Assembly (NCBI GenBank): GCA_964346175.1
Contig: CAYFTG010000003.1
Span: forward strand, 1-64,000
Source of the DNA: DTU032 sp964346175
GTDB lineage: Bacteria; Bacillota; Clostridia; Saccharofermentanales; DTU023
Direction: 5' to 3'
Length of the DNA stretch: 64,000 nucleotides
Below the pieces are notes generated by a model. The model was not told where the DNA came from and searched no databases. It saw only the letters and a program-made list of their open reading frames with translations. Positions within the stretch are counted from its first letter, which is position 1, and the number at the start of each line of letters is the position of its first letter. Shown here piece after piece: positions 51,231-60,113 of this stretch. Both the position numbers and the translations under genes were made by a program.

Positions 51231-52592
51231 TCAGTTGCGAGGAAAAAACTCGTTGTAAAGACCGTGCATGGCGCGGTTCATCTCATATTTCGACATCATA
51301 AAGATGCAACTGATTTCGTGATAGTCGGACAGAACAACTTCGATACTGATATTCTCTCTGGCAATGGCATTTGTAGCTCTGGAAATAACTCCGACAGTGT
51401 CGCGCATACCTTCACCGACAATCATGATAATGGCCAAATTGCGGGTTACGTCTATATCATTAATGCCTAATTCTATTTGCAGGCGATTTCTGAGCAACAA
51501 TTCATCTTCCAATGAGAACTCTGATCCGCGCACGATAACGCTTAAGGAGTCTATACCGGACGGGACGTGTTCGACATTGATATCCAATTCATTAAAAACA
51601 GTTAGTATCTTCAAGAGAATACCGCGTTCTTGATTAAGCAAAACTCGGCGTATGTTAATAGTACAGAAGTCGTCCGAACCCGCAATGCCGGTTACGACAT
51701 TATCCAAATGGGTACGTTCGGCTAGCACCATCGTACCTTCTGCCGAGGGATTGTCCGTGTTGGCTATGCGAACAGGAATTCTGTGGCTGAATAAGGGTTC
51801 CAGAGCTTCAGGATGAATGATCGAAAAACCGATATAGGCCAATTCACGCATCTCACGATAACTCAGCTCCTTGATCGGTTCAGGGTCATTGATCAAGAGG
51901 GGATTGGCGGCATAAACATGATCCATATCAGTCCAGTTCTCATAAAGATCGGCTGATGTGGCCGCAGCCACTATGGCACCGCTAATGTCGGAACCACCGC
52001 GAGAAAAAGTGATTGTATTGCCTTCTTCAGTCCTACCGTAAAAACCCGGAAATACGATCAGTTCGTCTCTTGAGGCCAGAGTACTAAGATTATCGTATGA
52101 TTCGGGAAGGATATGAGTAAGACCGGAGTAGTAAGACAAGACAAGGCCAGCCTCACACGGATCGACCATGGAAACTTTGACACCCTGAGCACTTAAATAT
52201 TCGCTGACTATGCGAGCGGAAATTGCCTCACCTAAGGCAACAATGCCGTCACGATAGATCTTATGATGCACAGTGGTTTCTTCGCTTCTGCGCGCAATTT
52301 CACCCAAAAGCTGATCGGCAATACTGGGATGAAGATCTAATTCAGAGACTAGGGAAAACAAGCGATCACTGATTGCCAACAATTCCATGTTTCCTTCCAA
52401 GCCTGCCCAACGCACATTGGCCAGATCTATAAGAAGATCCGTCATCTTTTTGTCGCCGGGAACATCGGGGCGAATACCGGGTGCGGAAACGACCATAATC
52501 CTTCGATCCGGGTCGGCCAAGAAGATAGAACATGATTTTTTTATCTGTGCTCCGCTTGCTAAGGAAGAGCCGCCAAATTTACAAACTATCAA
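51231..52592 (-). CDS. lysC: Aspartate kinase
   Basis: Phosphorylates aspartate, the first step to Lys, Thr, Met and diaminopimelate. About 453 residues. Kinase domain with VCKFGGSSLA at the N terminus, VVSAPG and TFSRGGSDISGAI, then two ACT domains (about 320-450) for feedback control. The start is a TTG at 52592 spaced 6 bases from AGGAGG; upstream frame extends further but without such a site. The first codons overlap the 3' end of the yqeG-like gene by 14 bases, so translation is coupled. Confidence 0.93.
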   Translation of the reverse strand: MIVCKFGGSSLASGAQIKKSCSIFLADPDRRIMVVSAPGIRPDVPGDKKMTDLLIDLANVRWAGLEGNMELLAISDRLFSLVSELDLHPSIADQLLGEIARRSEETTVHHKIYRDGIVALGEAISARIVSEYLSAQGVKVSMVDPCEAGLVLSYYSGLTHILPESYDNLSTLASRDELIVFPGFYGRTEEGNTITFSRGGSDISGAIVAAATSADLYENWTDMDHVYAANPLLINDPEPIKELSYREMRELAYIGFSIIHPEALEPLFSHRIPVRIANTDNPSAEGTMVLAERTHLDNVVTGIAGSDDFCTINIRRVLLNQERGILLKILTVFNELDINVEHVPSGIDSLSVIVRGSEFSLEDELLLRNRLQIELGINDIDVTRNLAIIMIVGEGMRDTVGVISRATNAIARENISIEVVLSDYHEISCIFMMSKYEMNRAMHGLYNEFFPRN

Positions 52593-53136
52593 ACTGAACC
52601 TCCTCGAGTGCTTTAAATATTTTACTCCCACCGATCCAGATCAGAAGTCGCTCCAAAAGTCTTTTTAGTCGAATGTAGAATACTTCTTTCTTACTGATTG
52701 GCTTAGTTAAAATTACAGAAATATTAGCACGTCTTGCTGCTAAAACATCAGTGATCAGTTGATCACCAACCATTATTATCTCACCCTCACTTAAGTCGTT
52801 TCGTTGCATAAACTCTTTTATTGCTTGAGGGGATGGTTTTCTTGCTTCGCTGATACATTCTACATCTAAAGAGCTGCTGAAATTCATCAGTCGGTCAGCT
52901 TTGGCATTGGAACAAACAACCGGTGATAATCCGATGTCTTCGAGTCCGGTCTTGATTTCCATGGCGGATTCGTCTGCAGAGCGTGTTCCATGCGGTACTA
53001 AGGTGTTATCTATATCTAAAAGGACAAAAGCAAATCCCTGACGTTTTAAAGCTGCAAAATCAATATCTTTTACTGATTCTACTATTTTATCCGGAAAAAA
53101 GTAGCACCTTACTTTTTCTCTAATTTTCTTTATCAT
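52579..53136 (-). CDS. yqeG: HAD-family phosphatase, YqeG type
   Basis: 185 residues. HAD motif I is LLDIDNTLVPHGT (D-x-D), motif II lies at VCSNA, motif III at KPSPQAIKEFM and motif IV at MVGDQLITDVLAAR, matching the YqeG HAD-IIIA class. An AGGGGG site precedes the ATG at 53136. YqeG proteins probably dephosphorylate small phosphate esters; substrate unknown. In many Bacillota yqeG precedes yqeH and aroE; here it precedes lysC instead, overlapping its start. Confidence 0.85.
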   Translation of the reverse strand: MIKKIREKVRCYFFPDKIVESVKDIDFAALKRQGFAFVLLDIDNTLVPHGTRSADESAMEIKTGLEDIGLSPVVCSNAKADRLMNFSSSLDVECISEARKPSPQAIKEFMQRNDLSEGEIIMVGDQLITDVLAARRANISVILTKPISKKEVFYIRLKRLLERLLIWIGGSKIFKALEEVQFDSL

Positions 53137-53216
53137 TATTTCCCCCTGAATCATTCTAAGCTGAGCAGGCGAATTGCTTGCTAGAGCGTTAGTAATGAAC
53201 TAGAATAAGTCTACTT

Positions 53217-53246
53217 AGTTGATATATTATCAACTCTAAGCATAAT
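53217..53246 (+). promoter_or_regulatory. efp promoter with an overlapping palindrome
   Basis: TTGATA (53219-53224) and CATAAT (53241-53246) with a 16-base spacer precede efp. A perfect palindrome, AGTTGATA-TAT-TATCAACT (53217-53235), covers the -35 and most of the spacer, as expected for a repressor site. It lies between the divergent yqeG and efp genes. Confidence 0.5.
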
Positions 53247-53272
53247 AACAGCAATATAGGTTTGGAGGAATT

Positions 53273-53830
53273 ATGATTAGTGCTGGCGATTTTAGGAATG
53301 GCGTAACTTTTGAAATGGACGGTCAGATTTATCAGGTAGTGGAGTTCCAGCACGTTAAGCCTGGCAAGGGTTCGGCTTTCGTTCGCACCAAATATAAGAA
53401 TTTGAAAACAGGTAGTGTGGTTGAGCGTAGTTTCAATCCGTCTGAGAAATTCGAGCAGGTTCGTTTGGAACGTGCCAATATGTCCTATATCTACAAAGAC
53501 GGTGAGCTCTATTATTTCATGAATACTGAGACCTATGAGCAGTTGCCAATCCATCAGGATCTCCTAGGTGACTCTCTCAAATTCTTAAAAGAAGGAATGG
53601 TCGTTCACATTGTCACTTACAAAGGCGAAATACTTTTAGTAGAATTACCCATTTCGGTCGAGCTCGAAGTTATTCAGAGCGAGCCGGCTGTGCGCGGTGA
53701 TACAGCACAAAGCGCAATGAAAACGGTTGTCATCGAGACCGGTGCGGAGATAAAGGTTCCTATGTTTATAGAAACCGGAGATATTATCCGTATCGATACA
53801 CGTAGCGGAGACTACCTAGAACGGGCCTAG
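53273..53830 (+). CDS. efp: Elongation factor P
   Basis: Relieves ribosome stalling at polyproline. 185 residues in three OB-like domains. The tip lysine is K32 in PGKGSAF. The C-terminal signature GDIIRIDTRSGDYLERA is intact. GGAGG precedes the start. It starts the run efp-asp23-amaP-DUF2273-nusB-xseA-xseB-ispA-dxs-nadK-argR-recN; in spore formers the spoIIIA genes usually follow efp, but here Asp23 does. Confidence 0.98.
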   Translation: MISAGDFRNGVTFEMDGQIYQVVEFQHVKPGKGSAFVRTKYKNLKTGSVVERSFNPSEKFEQVRLERANMSYIYKDGELYYFMNTETYEQLPIHQDLLGDSLKFLKEGMVVHIVTYKGEILLVELPISVELEVIQSEPAVRGDTAQSAMKTVVIETGAEIKVPMFIETGDIIRIDTRSGDYLERA

Positions 53831-53832
53831 GC

Positions 53833-54243
53833 ATGTCTGAAGACAGAAGACATGTTTCGATTAAGGGCGAGCAAACCATGTCACGTGGTTTTATCGCCCA
53901 ATATGCCGCGGAAGCAGCTTTAGCAACTGCCGGTGTAGCTTCACTCGATCGAAGTGTAGTTGCCAACATCAAAGAAGTCATTGGCTTGGAGCACGAAGGC
54001 ATGGGCGTTCGTGTTTCTTTTCGCACAGAAGATGTTGACGACGTGATTATTACTGTGTATCCCATAATAGATTTCGGCCATGTCTTGCCCGAAGTTGCCT
54101 GGTCAATCCAGGAGAGGGTGAAACGCGATGTAGAATCCTACACAGGCCTGAATGTAGATGCTGTAAATGTGCATGTTGTTGATATTATTTGCAATGATTC
54201 TGAACTCTCAGCTCCTACCGCTGAGGAATTGACCGCAGAATGA
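53833..54243 (+). CDS. Asp23/Gls24 family envelope stress protein
   Basis: 136 residues of Asp23/Gls24 pattern (SRGFIAQYAAEAALATAGVASLDRS, HEGMGVRVSFRTEDVDDVIITVYPIIDFG, ERVKRDVESYTGLNVDAVNVHVVDI). Asp23 in staphylococci is held at the membrane by AmaP and linked to envelope homeostasis. It begins 2 bases after efp. Acidic C-terminal tail. The neighbouring amaP gene supports this partnership. Confidence 0.93.
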   Translation: MSEDRRHVSIKGEQTMSRGFIAQYAAEAALATAGVASLDRSVVANIKEVIGLEHEGMGVRVSFRTEDVDDVIITVYPIIDFGHVLPEVAWSIQERVKRDVESYTGLNVDAVNVHVVDIICNDSELSAPTAEELTAE

Positions 54244-54265
54244 GCTTATTCACAGGGGAGACTAT

Positions 54266-54817
54266 ATGAGCACTTTGGTTCGTTTTTTACTGATTTTTTT
54301 CTCGTTGCTACTTGCAGTCGTATTTCTCTTGACCTTTATTATGATAGTCAGCAATGTCGCATTGACAACAGTTCTGACTATGGTCTTGGATATTACGCAA
54401 AAGCAACCGTTACGAACAATCGTTATGGTATTATCCCTGGTCGGATTATTACTTTCCGTCGTCACAATGGTGGTGACGATCCTATCGGGCAGACTGCGTA
54501 AGGCCAGAATCCTTAGCAATCCGATCGGCTCGATTGACATCGGAGTTGATGCAATTGAAAGCATCGCACTGAACGCTGCGAAGGCTTCGCAGTCCGGAGT
54601 CAAATCCGCTAAAGCTCATGTGGCACCATTCAAAGGTAATGCGATCTCGGTCAGTTTAGTAGTGATGGCTTACTCTGATGTGGAAATACCCGCTATGATG
54701 GCCCGCGTCCAAGAACGAGTAAAAAAGGACATTGAAAGTTATACCGGAATTGAAGTTGGCGATGTAAACGTACGCGTAAACCGCGTGGAAGCGATAGCGG
54801 CTCGCGTAGAACGTTAA
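54266..54817 (+). CDS. amaP: Alkaline shock response membrane anchor protein AmaP
   Basis: 183 residues: two transmembrane helices (about 5-30 and 50-72), then a cytoplasmic domain of the Asp23-like fold (about 85-183, GNAISVSLVVMAYSDVEIPAMMARVQERVKKDIESYTGIEV). In staphylococci AmaP anchors Asp23; the fold's ESYTGIEV segment resembles ESYTGLNV in the neighbour, suggesting duplication. GGGGAG precedes the start. Confidence 0.9.
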   Translation: MSTLVRFLLIFFSLLLAVVFLLTFIMIVSNVALTTVLTMVLDITQKQPLRTIVMVLSLVGLLLSVVTMVVTILSGRLRKARILSNPIGSIDIGVDAIESIALNAAKASQSGVKSAKAHVAPFKGNAISVSLVVMAYSDVEIPAMMARVQERVKKDIESYTGIEVGDVNVRVNRVEAIAARVER

Positions 54818-54831
54818 GAGGAGCTGCGTTT

Positions 54832-55074
54832 ATGCCTTCACCCGATATATTTCAGCGAATAAAACAAACGTTAAAGCGCGGTGGCCCTGGCGTTATTGGA
54901 GCTATAGTTGGCTTTTTCTTTGCCTTGATCTGGGTGCGCTTTGGTTTTTTCCGCTTAGTTTTTATCTTGATTTTGACGGCTTTAGGTTACTATATCGGTG
55001 TACGATATTTCAGTGACCGCGAGACAGTCAGACGCTGGTTGGACAAAATATTTCCTCCAGGAAAATTTCGTTAA
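54832..55074 (+). CDS. DUF2273-family small membrane protein
   Basis: 80 residues with one or two hydrophobic helices (about 18-32 and 38-57). The order Asp23-AmaP-DUF2273 is common in Bacillota. GGAG precedes the start, 14 bases after amaP. Function unknown, presumably part of the AmaP envelope complex. The final basic tail FPPGKFR is cytoplasmic. Confidence 0.85.
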   Translation: MPSPDIFQRIKQTLKRGGPGVIGAIVGFFFALIWVRFGFFRLVFILILTALGYYIGVRYFSDRETVRRWLDKIFPPGKFR

Positions 55075-55094
55075 TAGACACTAAAGGAGTATAG

Positions 55095-55502
55095 GTGAGT
55101 AGACATACAGCCAGAGAAAGAGCTCTGCAATTTCTCTTTGAATGCGAGATGCATTGTGAGAATGTTTCCGAGCAAAGGGAGCAGTTTTTGCTTTTGCAAG
55201 AGAATATCACGGATGAAAATCTCAGCTTTTTTGATGAATTGGTAAATGGGGTACTAGCATCTAAAGAGGAGCTTGATGCCATGTACGCACCATATTTGCG
55301 CAAGTGGACACCGGAACGTTTGCCGATTGTTGATCGTTGTATCTTTCGACTGGCACTTTTTGAGATAATCCACAAAATTGTTCCGGCATCCGTTGCCATC
55401 TCCGAGGCGATACAACTGGCAAACACCTTTGCTGAGGAAGATGCCTACCAATATATAAACGGTGTTCTTGGCGCGGTTGTACGCGCACATGATCTCGAAT
55501 AA
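55095..55502 (+). CDS. nusB: Transcription antitermination factor NusB
   Basis: Binds boxA RNA with NusE (S10) during rRNA transcription. 135 residues, GTG start after AAAGGAG. SRHTARERALQFLFECEM at the N terminus and LPIVDRCIFRLALFEII with a C-terminal YQYINGVLGAVVRA are diagnostic. xseA follows by 11 bases, the standard clostridial order without folD. Confidence 0.95.
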   Translation: MSRHTARERALQFLFECEMHCENVSEQREQFLLLQENITDENLSFFDELVNGVLASKEELDAMYAPYLRKWTPERLPIVDRCIFRLALFEIIHKIVPASVAISEAIQLANTFAEEDAYQYINGVLGAVVRAHDLE

Positions 55503-55513
55503 AGGAGTATTTC

Positions 55514-56872
55514 GTGACTAAGACATCTGCTGTGGCCGATGTGATGACAGTAGGCGAATTTAATCGTCGGATTAATAGATTGTTTGAACAGGACCCTGAA
55601 ATGCAAAGAGTCCGTGTTCAGGGCGAGATCTCAGATTTCAAGCGGTATCCATCCGGGCATTCATATTTCACTTTAAAAGATGACGAGGCTGCAGTCTCTT
55701 GCGTACTTTTCCGTGGTTCTGCCGGGCGTGTCGCTTTCAATCCTCAGTCGGGGATGAAGGTTGTTGCTGTTGGCAAGCCTAATGTTTATGACAAGACAGG
55801 TCGTTTTCAGCTCATCGTCTCCGGTATGAAAGAAGCCGGCTTAGGAGATTTGTATCTGGCTTTCCAGCAGCTGAAGAAAAAGTTGGCGGACGAAGGCCTC
55901 TTCGCTCAAGAACGCAAATTACCTATTCCGTTTATTCCAAAAAGGATAGTAGCCATTACGTCCGAAGCAGGTGCCGTGATCAGAGATATCATTCACGTCT
56001 TGGAAAGAAGATATCCGGGTTTCAGGCTTTTATTGATCCCGGTGCCGGTGCAGGGGAAAGGGGCTGAGCTGGAGATCGCTGCCGCTATTAAACGTACCAA
56101 CGCTGAAAGCTTAGGAGACCTTATTATCGTCGGCCGTGGTGGTGGGTCTTTAGAAGATTTGCAGCCGTTCAACGAGGAAGTGCTAGCCCAAGCCATTGCA
56201 GAATCGCGTATACCGGTTATTTCCGCCGTTGGGCATGAGACGGACTTCACCATTGCCGATTTTGTCTCGGACTTGAGAGCACCAACACCTTCTGCAGCTG
56301 CAGAGTTGGCAGTGCCGCATAAAGCACGTCTGATTGAACGCCAAGATCAGCTTTCTTCCGCTTTAGAATTATCCGTCCTGCGCAGAGTCGAACAGGAAAA
56401 ATTAAGGTTAACGCAATTAAGAGAGCGACCTGTCTTAATGAGGGCTGAAGAATTTGTCGCACCGCAATTCAAGCAATTAGAATTCCTAAAGCAGCAATTG
56501 TTTTCCGAGATGAAGCGTCTGCCGCGCGAAGCGAGAAACACACTGTTGCCACTGCAACATCGCCTGAGCAGGCCGGTGGAACAGCGCTTGGCGCAAGAAA
56601 ACAAGAAGATAGAACTGCTCACTACCAGACTGGAGAACCGCTTTAGAAGCAAAGCTGCAGTAAGCCGCTCACTGTTTGAACGACTCGTTGCAAGTTTGGA
56701 TGCTCTATCGCCGCTGGCCATTCTCGCACGAGGCTATAGCCTCACTTTCTCGGAGGATAATAATCTCATCAAATCTGTTGAAAATATCCACAAGGATGAT
56801 AAAATATCTGTTCGCCTAGAAGACGGCAGTCTGCTCTGCGATGTACGTGAGGTTTTGCAGTCGCACGATTAG
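55514..56872 (+). CDS. xseA: Exodeoxyribonuclease VII large subunit
   Basis: Single-strand-specific exonuclease with XseB. 452 residues, GTG start after AAAGGAG. OB domain (about 10-110, VRVQGEISDFKRYPSGHSYFTLKDDEAAVSCVLF), catalytic domain (about 130-310, with AITSEAGAVIRDIIHVL, GRGGGSLEDLQPFNEE and SAVGHETDFTIADFVSDLRAPTPSAAAELAVP), then a long coiled coil. xseB follows after 47 bases. Confidence 0.97.
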   Translation: MTKTSAVADVMTVGEFNRRINRLFEQDPEMQRVRVQGEISDFKRYPSGHSYFTLKDDEAAVSCVLFRGSAGRVAFNPQSGMKVVAVGKPNVYDKTGRFQLIVSGMKEAGLGDLYLAFQQLKKKLADEGLFAQERKLPIPFIPKRIVAITSEAGAVIRDIIHVLERRYPGFRLLLIPVPVQGKGAELEIAAAIKRTNAESLGDLIIVGRGGGSLEDLQPFNEEVLAQAIAESRIPVISAVGHETDFTIADFVSDLRAPTPSAAAELAVPHKARLIERQDQLSSALELSVLRRVEQEKLRLTQLRERPVLMRAEEFVAPQFKQLEFLKQQLFSEMKRLPREARNTLLPLQHRLSRPVEQRLAQENKKIELLTTRLENRFRSKAAVSRSLFERLVASLDALSPLAILARGYSLTFSEDNNLIKSVENIHKDDKISVRLEDGSLLCDVREVLQSHD

Positions 56873-56919
56873 TTGATAATTCTATACAGACACTGCATAG
56901 AATGCACAAGGAGTATATA

Positions 56920-57240
56920 ATGCAAGAAGAAATATTTGATTTTGATGATTGGATGAAGGATATGGCTACTACAAGTGTAAACAATGATGAAACTTGCTCA
57001 GATGCAATCATAGATCAGAAAACTTATGAAGAAAAGATTGCTCGTCTGGAAGAGATTGTGTCCCTTTTAGAAAAAGGAGAAGTATCATTGGAAAAATCTA
57101 TGGACTTGTTTCAGGAAGGTGTTATCTTGTCTAATTTATGCGCCAAACAGTTGGAGCATGTGGAAAGCACAATCGAAAAGCTGATGGAAACTGGAGAACG
57201 TATTGATTTTCCGGCAGCAAAAGAACCCGAAACACACTAA
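56920..57240 (+). CDS. xseB: Exodeoxyribonuclease VII small subunit
   Basis: 106 residues. The family core is KIARLEEIVSLLEKGEVSLEKSMDLFQEGVILSNLCAKQLEHVE, the helical hairpin binding XseA. It carries an N-terminal extension of about 35 residues (FDFDDWMKDMATT), so it is longer than the usual 75-85. AAGGAG precedes the ATG at 56920; an ATG 6 codons upstream is less well placed. ispA follows. Confidence 0.92.
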   Translation: MQEEIFDFDDWMKDMATTSVNNDETCSDAIIDQKTYEEKIARLEEIVSLLEKGEVSLEKSMDLFQEGVILSNLCAKQLEHVESTIEKLMETGERIDFPAAKEPETH

Positions 57241-57254
57241 ACTTGAGAAAAGCA

Positions 57255-58145
57255 ATGAAAAATACTTTTAATCAGGATCATTTCGAAGCTGAAATGCGTC
57301 AGCATTTTGACAATATGCAACGTGACCTCAAGGATCCGGTAGTTGAAGCTGCAGCTTATTCGCTCTTTTCCGGTGGGAAACGTATGCGTCCGCGCATATT
57401 GCAGCTGTCGTACGAGCTCTTTGCTGCTGCCGGAGTAGAAAAATGCAGGCCGTTTCAGTTTGCTTTGGAAATGATTCATACGTATTCGCTGATTCACGAT
57501 GATCTTCCGGCGATGGATAATGACACTATGCGCCGTGGCAAACCCAGCTGCCATGTGGCTTATGGCGAAGCAACAGCTATTTTGGCAGGTGATCTCCTGC
57601 TCAATCTTGCCTATGAAACTATGATAGATGCCTGCCTGGAAATTGGCGGAAGGCGGCCTCTGGAGGCGATGAACGTTATTAGTCGCGCCGCAGGAGGTAG
57701 TGGAATGATCCTGGGGCAATCTCAAGACATTGCATTTGAAAAAAGAGAATCAGTCTCAGTTGCCGAAATTGAAGAAATGCAAGAGCTCAAAACTGCCGCT
57801 TTATTCAAGGCTGCAATATTAGCCGGTGCTATACTGGGAGGCTCTGATGCTGCACAACAAGAACTGCTGCTCGAATTTGGCAGTAAGGTCGGCTTGGCCT
57901 TTCAGATTCGAGACGATTTGCTTGACAGCATTTCCAACGAAAAGGAACTTGGGAAATCTATCGGAAAAGACGAACGTGACAACAAGAAAACATATTTAAC
58001 GGTTCAGGGCTTTGCTGCAGCCACGCAAAGACTGGCTGCACTTAATGAAGAAGCGAAAATTATTCTTTTTAAGCTTGAGGCTGACGGGCTAGATACGTCT
58101 GAGCTCAGACAATTGACTGAACAATTAGAAACAAGGAAGATGTAA
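57255..58145 (+). CDS. ispA: Short-chain polyprenyl (farnesyl) diphosphate synthase
   Basis: Condenses IPP with allylic diphosphates. About 296 residues. First Asp-rich motif IHDDLPAMDNDTMRRGKP with D-D-x4-D, second Asp-rich motif QIRDDLLD. GGKRMRPR is the usual substrate-binding segment. The start taken is ATG 57255 with GAGAAAAG upstream; an in-frame TTG at 57243 is possible. The TAA overlaps the dxs ATG by one base. ispA-dxs linkage is normal. Confidence 0.95.
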   Translation: MKNTFNQDHFEAEMRQHFDNMQRDLKDPVVEAAAYSLFSGGKRMRPRILQLSYELFAAAGVEKCRPFQFALEMIHTYSLIHDDLPAMDNDTMRRGKPSCHVAYGEATAILAGDLLLNLAYETMIDACLEIGGRRPLEAMNVISRAAGGSGMILGQSQDIAFEKRESVSVAEIEEMQELKTAALFKAAILAGAILGGSDAAQQELLLEFGSKVGLAFQIRDDLLDSISNEKELGKSIGKDERDNKKTYLTVQGFAAATQRLAALNEEAKIILFKLEADGLDTSELRQLTEQLETRKM

Positions 58146-60052
58146 TGCTTTCTAACTATCCATTACTTGATTCCCTCGATTTGCCGCAGGATATTAATAG
58201 TCTCTCTTATGACGAGAAAGATCGGCTGGCAGAGGAATTACGTACACTAATTATTAATGTTACCTCGAAGAATGGCGGTCATTTGGCCTCCAATCTGGGG
58301 GTTATTGAGCTGATTATAGCTCTGCTTTCAATTTTAGATGCGAAAAACGACAAGGTCATTTTCGATGTTGGGCATCAATCTTATGCTTGGAAAATCCTTA
58401 CCGATCGCTATAAGGATTTTGAAACACTCCGACAAATGGGCGGAATTTCGGGTTTCCCCAAACTTGATGAAAGCCCTTACGATGCCTTCGGTACCGGACA
58501 CAGCAGCACTTCAATTTCAGCAGCTGTCGGTTATGCGCGCGCGCTAAAAGCGCAAGGCAAAGATGACAAAGTCATCGCTTTGATCGGTGATGGCGCTCTT
58601 TCGGGCGGCATGGCCTACGAAGCTTTGAATGATGCCGCACAGTCTAATGAGCAAATTCTCGTTATCTTAAATGATAATCAGATGTCAATTGATGAGTGTG
58701 TCGGTGGGATGGCGCGACATTTAGAAAAACTGCGAGTCAAACCCTCTTATCTCAATTTCAAATTTCGCTGGGAACAACGCCTACAGAAACTTAAATTCAT
58801 CGGAAAACCGTTACTTAATGTTTTGGCAAAACTCAAGTACAAGACGCGCTCTTGGCACAGGGAAAAAGGCGTTCTCTTCGAGCAGATCGGTTTGCGTTAT
58901 TATGGTCCGATCAATGGGCACGATATAGAAGGATTGGAGCGTCATCTAAACGCTGCATTGACAGTTAGAGGTCCGGCCATCCTCCATGTAATAAGCAAAA
59001 AAGGCATGGGCTATTCCATGGCGGAAACTGAACCGACTCGTTATCACGGCGTTTCTCCTTTCCCTAAACAGTACGGTCTTGCAGATGATGATCCTGAACA
59101 ACAGAAAACATTCTCGGAAGTCTTTGGAGACACTATGTTGACTCTGGGTGAGCGGGACGAGAAGACAGTAGCTATTACCGCAGCGATGGCGCAAGGAACC
59201 GGCTTATGTGCTTTTAAAAACCGCTTCCCGGATCGTTTCTATGATGTCGGTATTGCAGAGCAACATGCTCTCACTTTAGCCGCCGGCCTTGCCGCAGGCG
59301 GAGCGAAACCGGTAGTCGCACTTTACAGCACCTTTTTACAAAGAGGAATGGATCAGCTTATTCATGATATTTGCCTCCAGAATTTACCGGTGATAATTGC
59401 CGTAGATCGTGCCGGGCTAGTCGGCTCCGACGGACCTACACATCAAGGTCTCTACGACTTGAGCATGTGCTTAAACTTACCCAATCTCAGCATCATGGCA
59501 CCGGCCACCGCTGTTGATTTGGAACGCTGCCTCGTTCATGCCCACGAATATGATGGGCCTGTGATGATCCGCTATCCTCGCGATCTGGCTTCTACTGTTG
59601 ACCTAATCTCTCTGGATGAAAATCTGTCCGAGCCTAAATCCCTCGAAGATTTGCTGCAGCCACGCCATGTACGTTCGGGTTCAGATTTAACGGTATTGGC
59701 CGTCGGACCCATGATCTTGCAAGTTCTCTTGGCGCTTGATAATTTTATTGGAGACGAATATTCAATTGATTTATATTCAGCTTTATTTATAAAACCATTT
59801 GATAGCGATCTTGTGTTAAAATCTACAAAGAAGACGGGCAAATTGCTCATTGTTGAGGACGGATGTCTTCACAACGGTTTTGGTCAATCCTTAATTGCAG
59901 ATTTGTGTGAACAGCAGACAGGAATAAATATGAAGGCGATCGGTGTTAAGGACGTTCTCCGTGAACAGGCTACACGCGCTGAGCTGTTTCAGGCAGAAGG
60001 TTTGGATCCGGAAGGACTGGCACGCAGCATCCTTGAGATGATCACTCAATGA
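58145..60052 (+). CDS. dxs: 1-deoxy-D-xylulose-5-phosphate synthase
   Basis: First step of the non-mevalonate isoprenoid pathway: thiamine diphosphate-dependent condensation of pyruvate and glyceraldehyde 3-phosphate. 635 residues. GHLASNLGVIELI with the catalytic His, thiamine-binding GDGALSGGMAYEALN (GDG...N), DNQMSIDECVGG, and the C-terminal AGLVGSDGPTHQGLYDLS and HNGFGQSL are conserved. The start overlaps the ispA stop (TAATG). In spore formers tlyA follows; here nadK comes next. Confidence 0.98.
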   Translation: MLSNYPLLDSLDLPQDINSLSYDEKDRLAEELRTLIINVTSKNGGHLASNLGVIELIIALLSILDAKNDKVIFDVGHQSYAWKILTDRYKDFETLRQMGGISGFPKLDESPYDAFGTGHSSTSISAAVGYARALKAQGKDDKVIALIGDGALSGGMAYEALNDAAQSNEQILVILNDNQMSIDECVGGMARHLEKLRVKPSYLNFKFRWEQRLQKLKFIGKPLLNVLAKLKYKTRSWHREKGVLFEQIGLRYYGPINGHDIEGLERHLNAALTVRGPAILHVISKKGMGYSMAETEPTRYHGVSPFPKQYGLADDDPEQQKTFSEVFGDTMLTLGERDEKTVAITAAMAQGTGLCAFKNRFPDRFYDVGIAEQHALTLAAGLAAGGAKPVVALYSTFLQRGMDQLIHDICLQNLPVIIAVDRAGLVGSDGPTHQGLYDLSMCLNLPNLSIMAPATAVDLERCLVHAHEYDGPVMIRYPRDLASTVDLISLDENLSEPKSLEDLLQPRHVRSGSDLTVLAVGPMILQVLLALDNFIGDEYSIDLYSALFIKPFDSDLVLKSTKKTGKLLIVEDGCLHNGFGQSLIADLCEQQTGINMKAIGVKDVLREQATRAELFQAEGLDPEGLARSILEMITQ

Positions 60053-60113
60053 TCTGTGGCAATGAAGATACGATAAGCTGAATTAAACCTAGAGGAGATT
60101 GGGGAGGAAGGAA

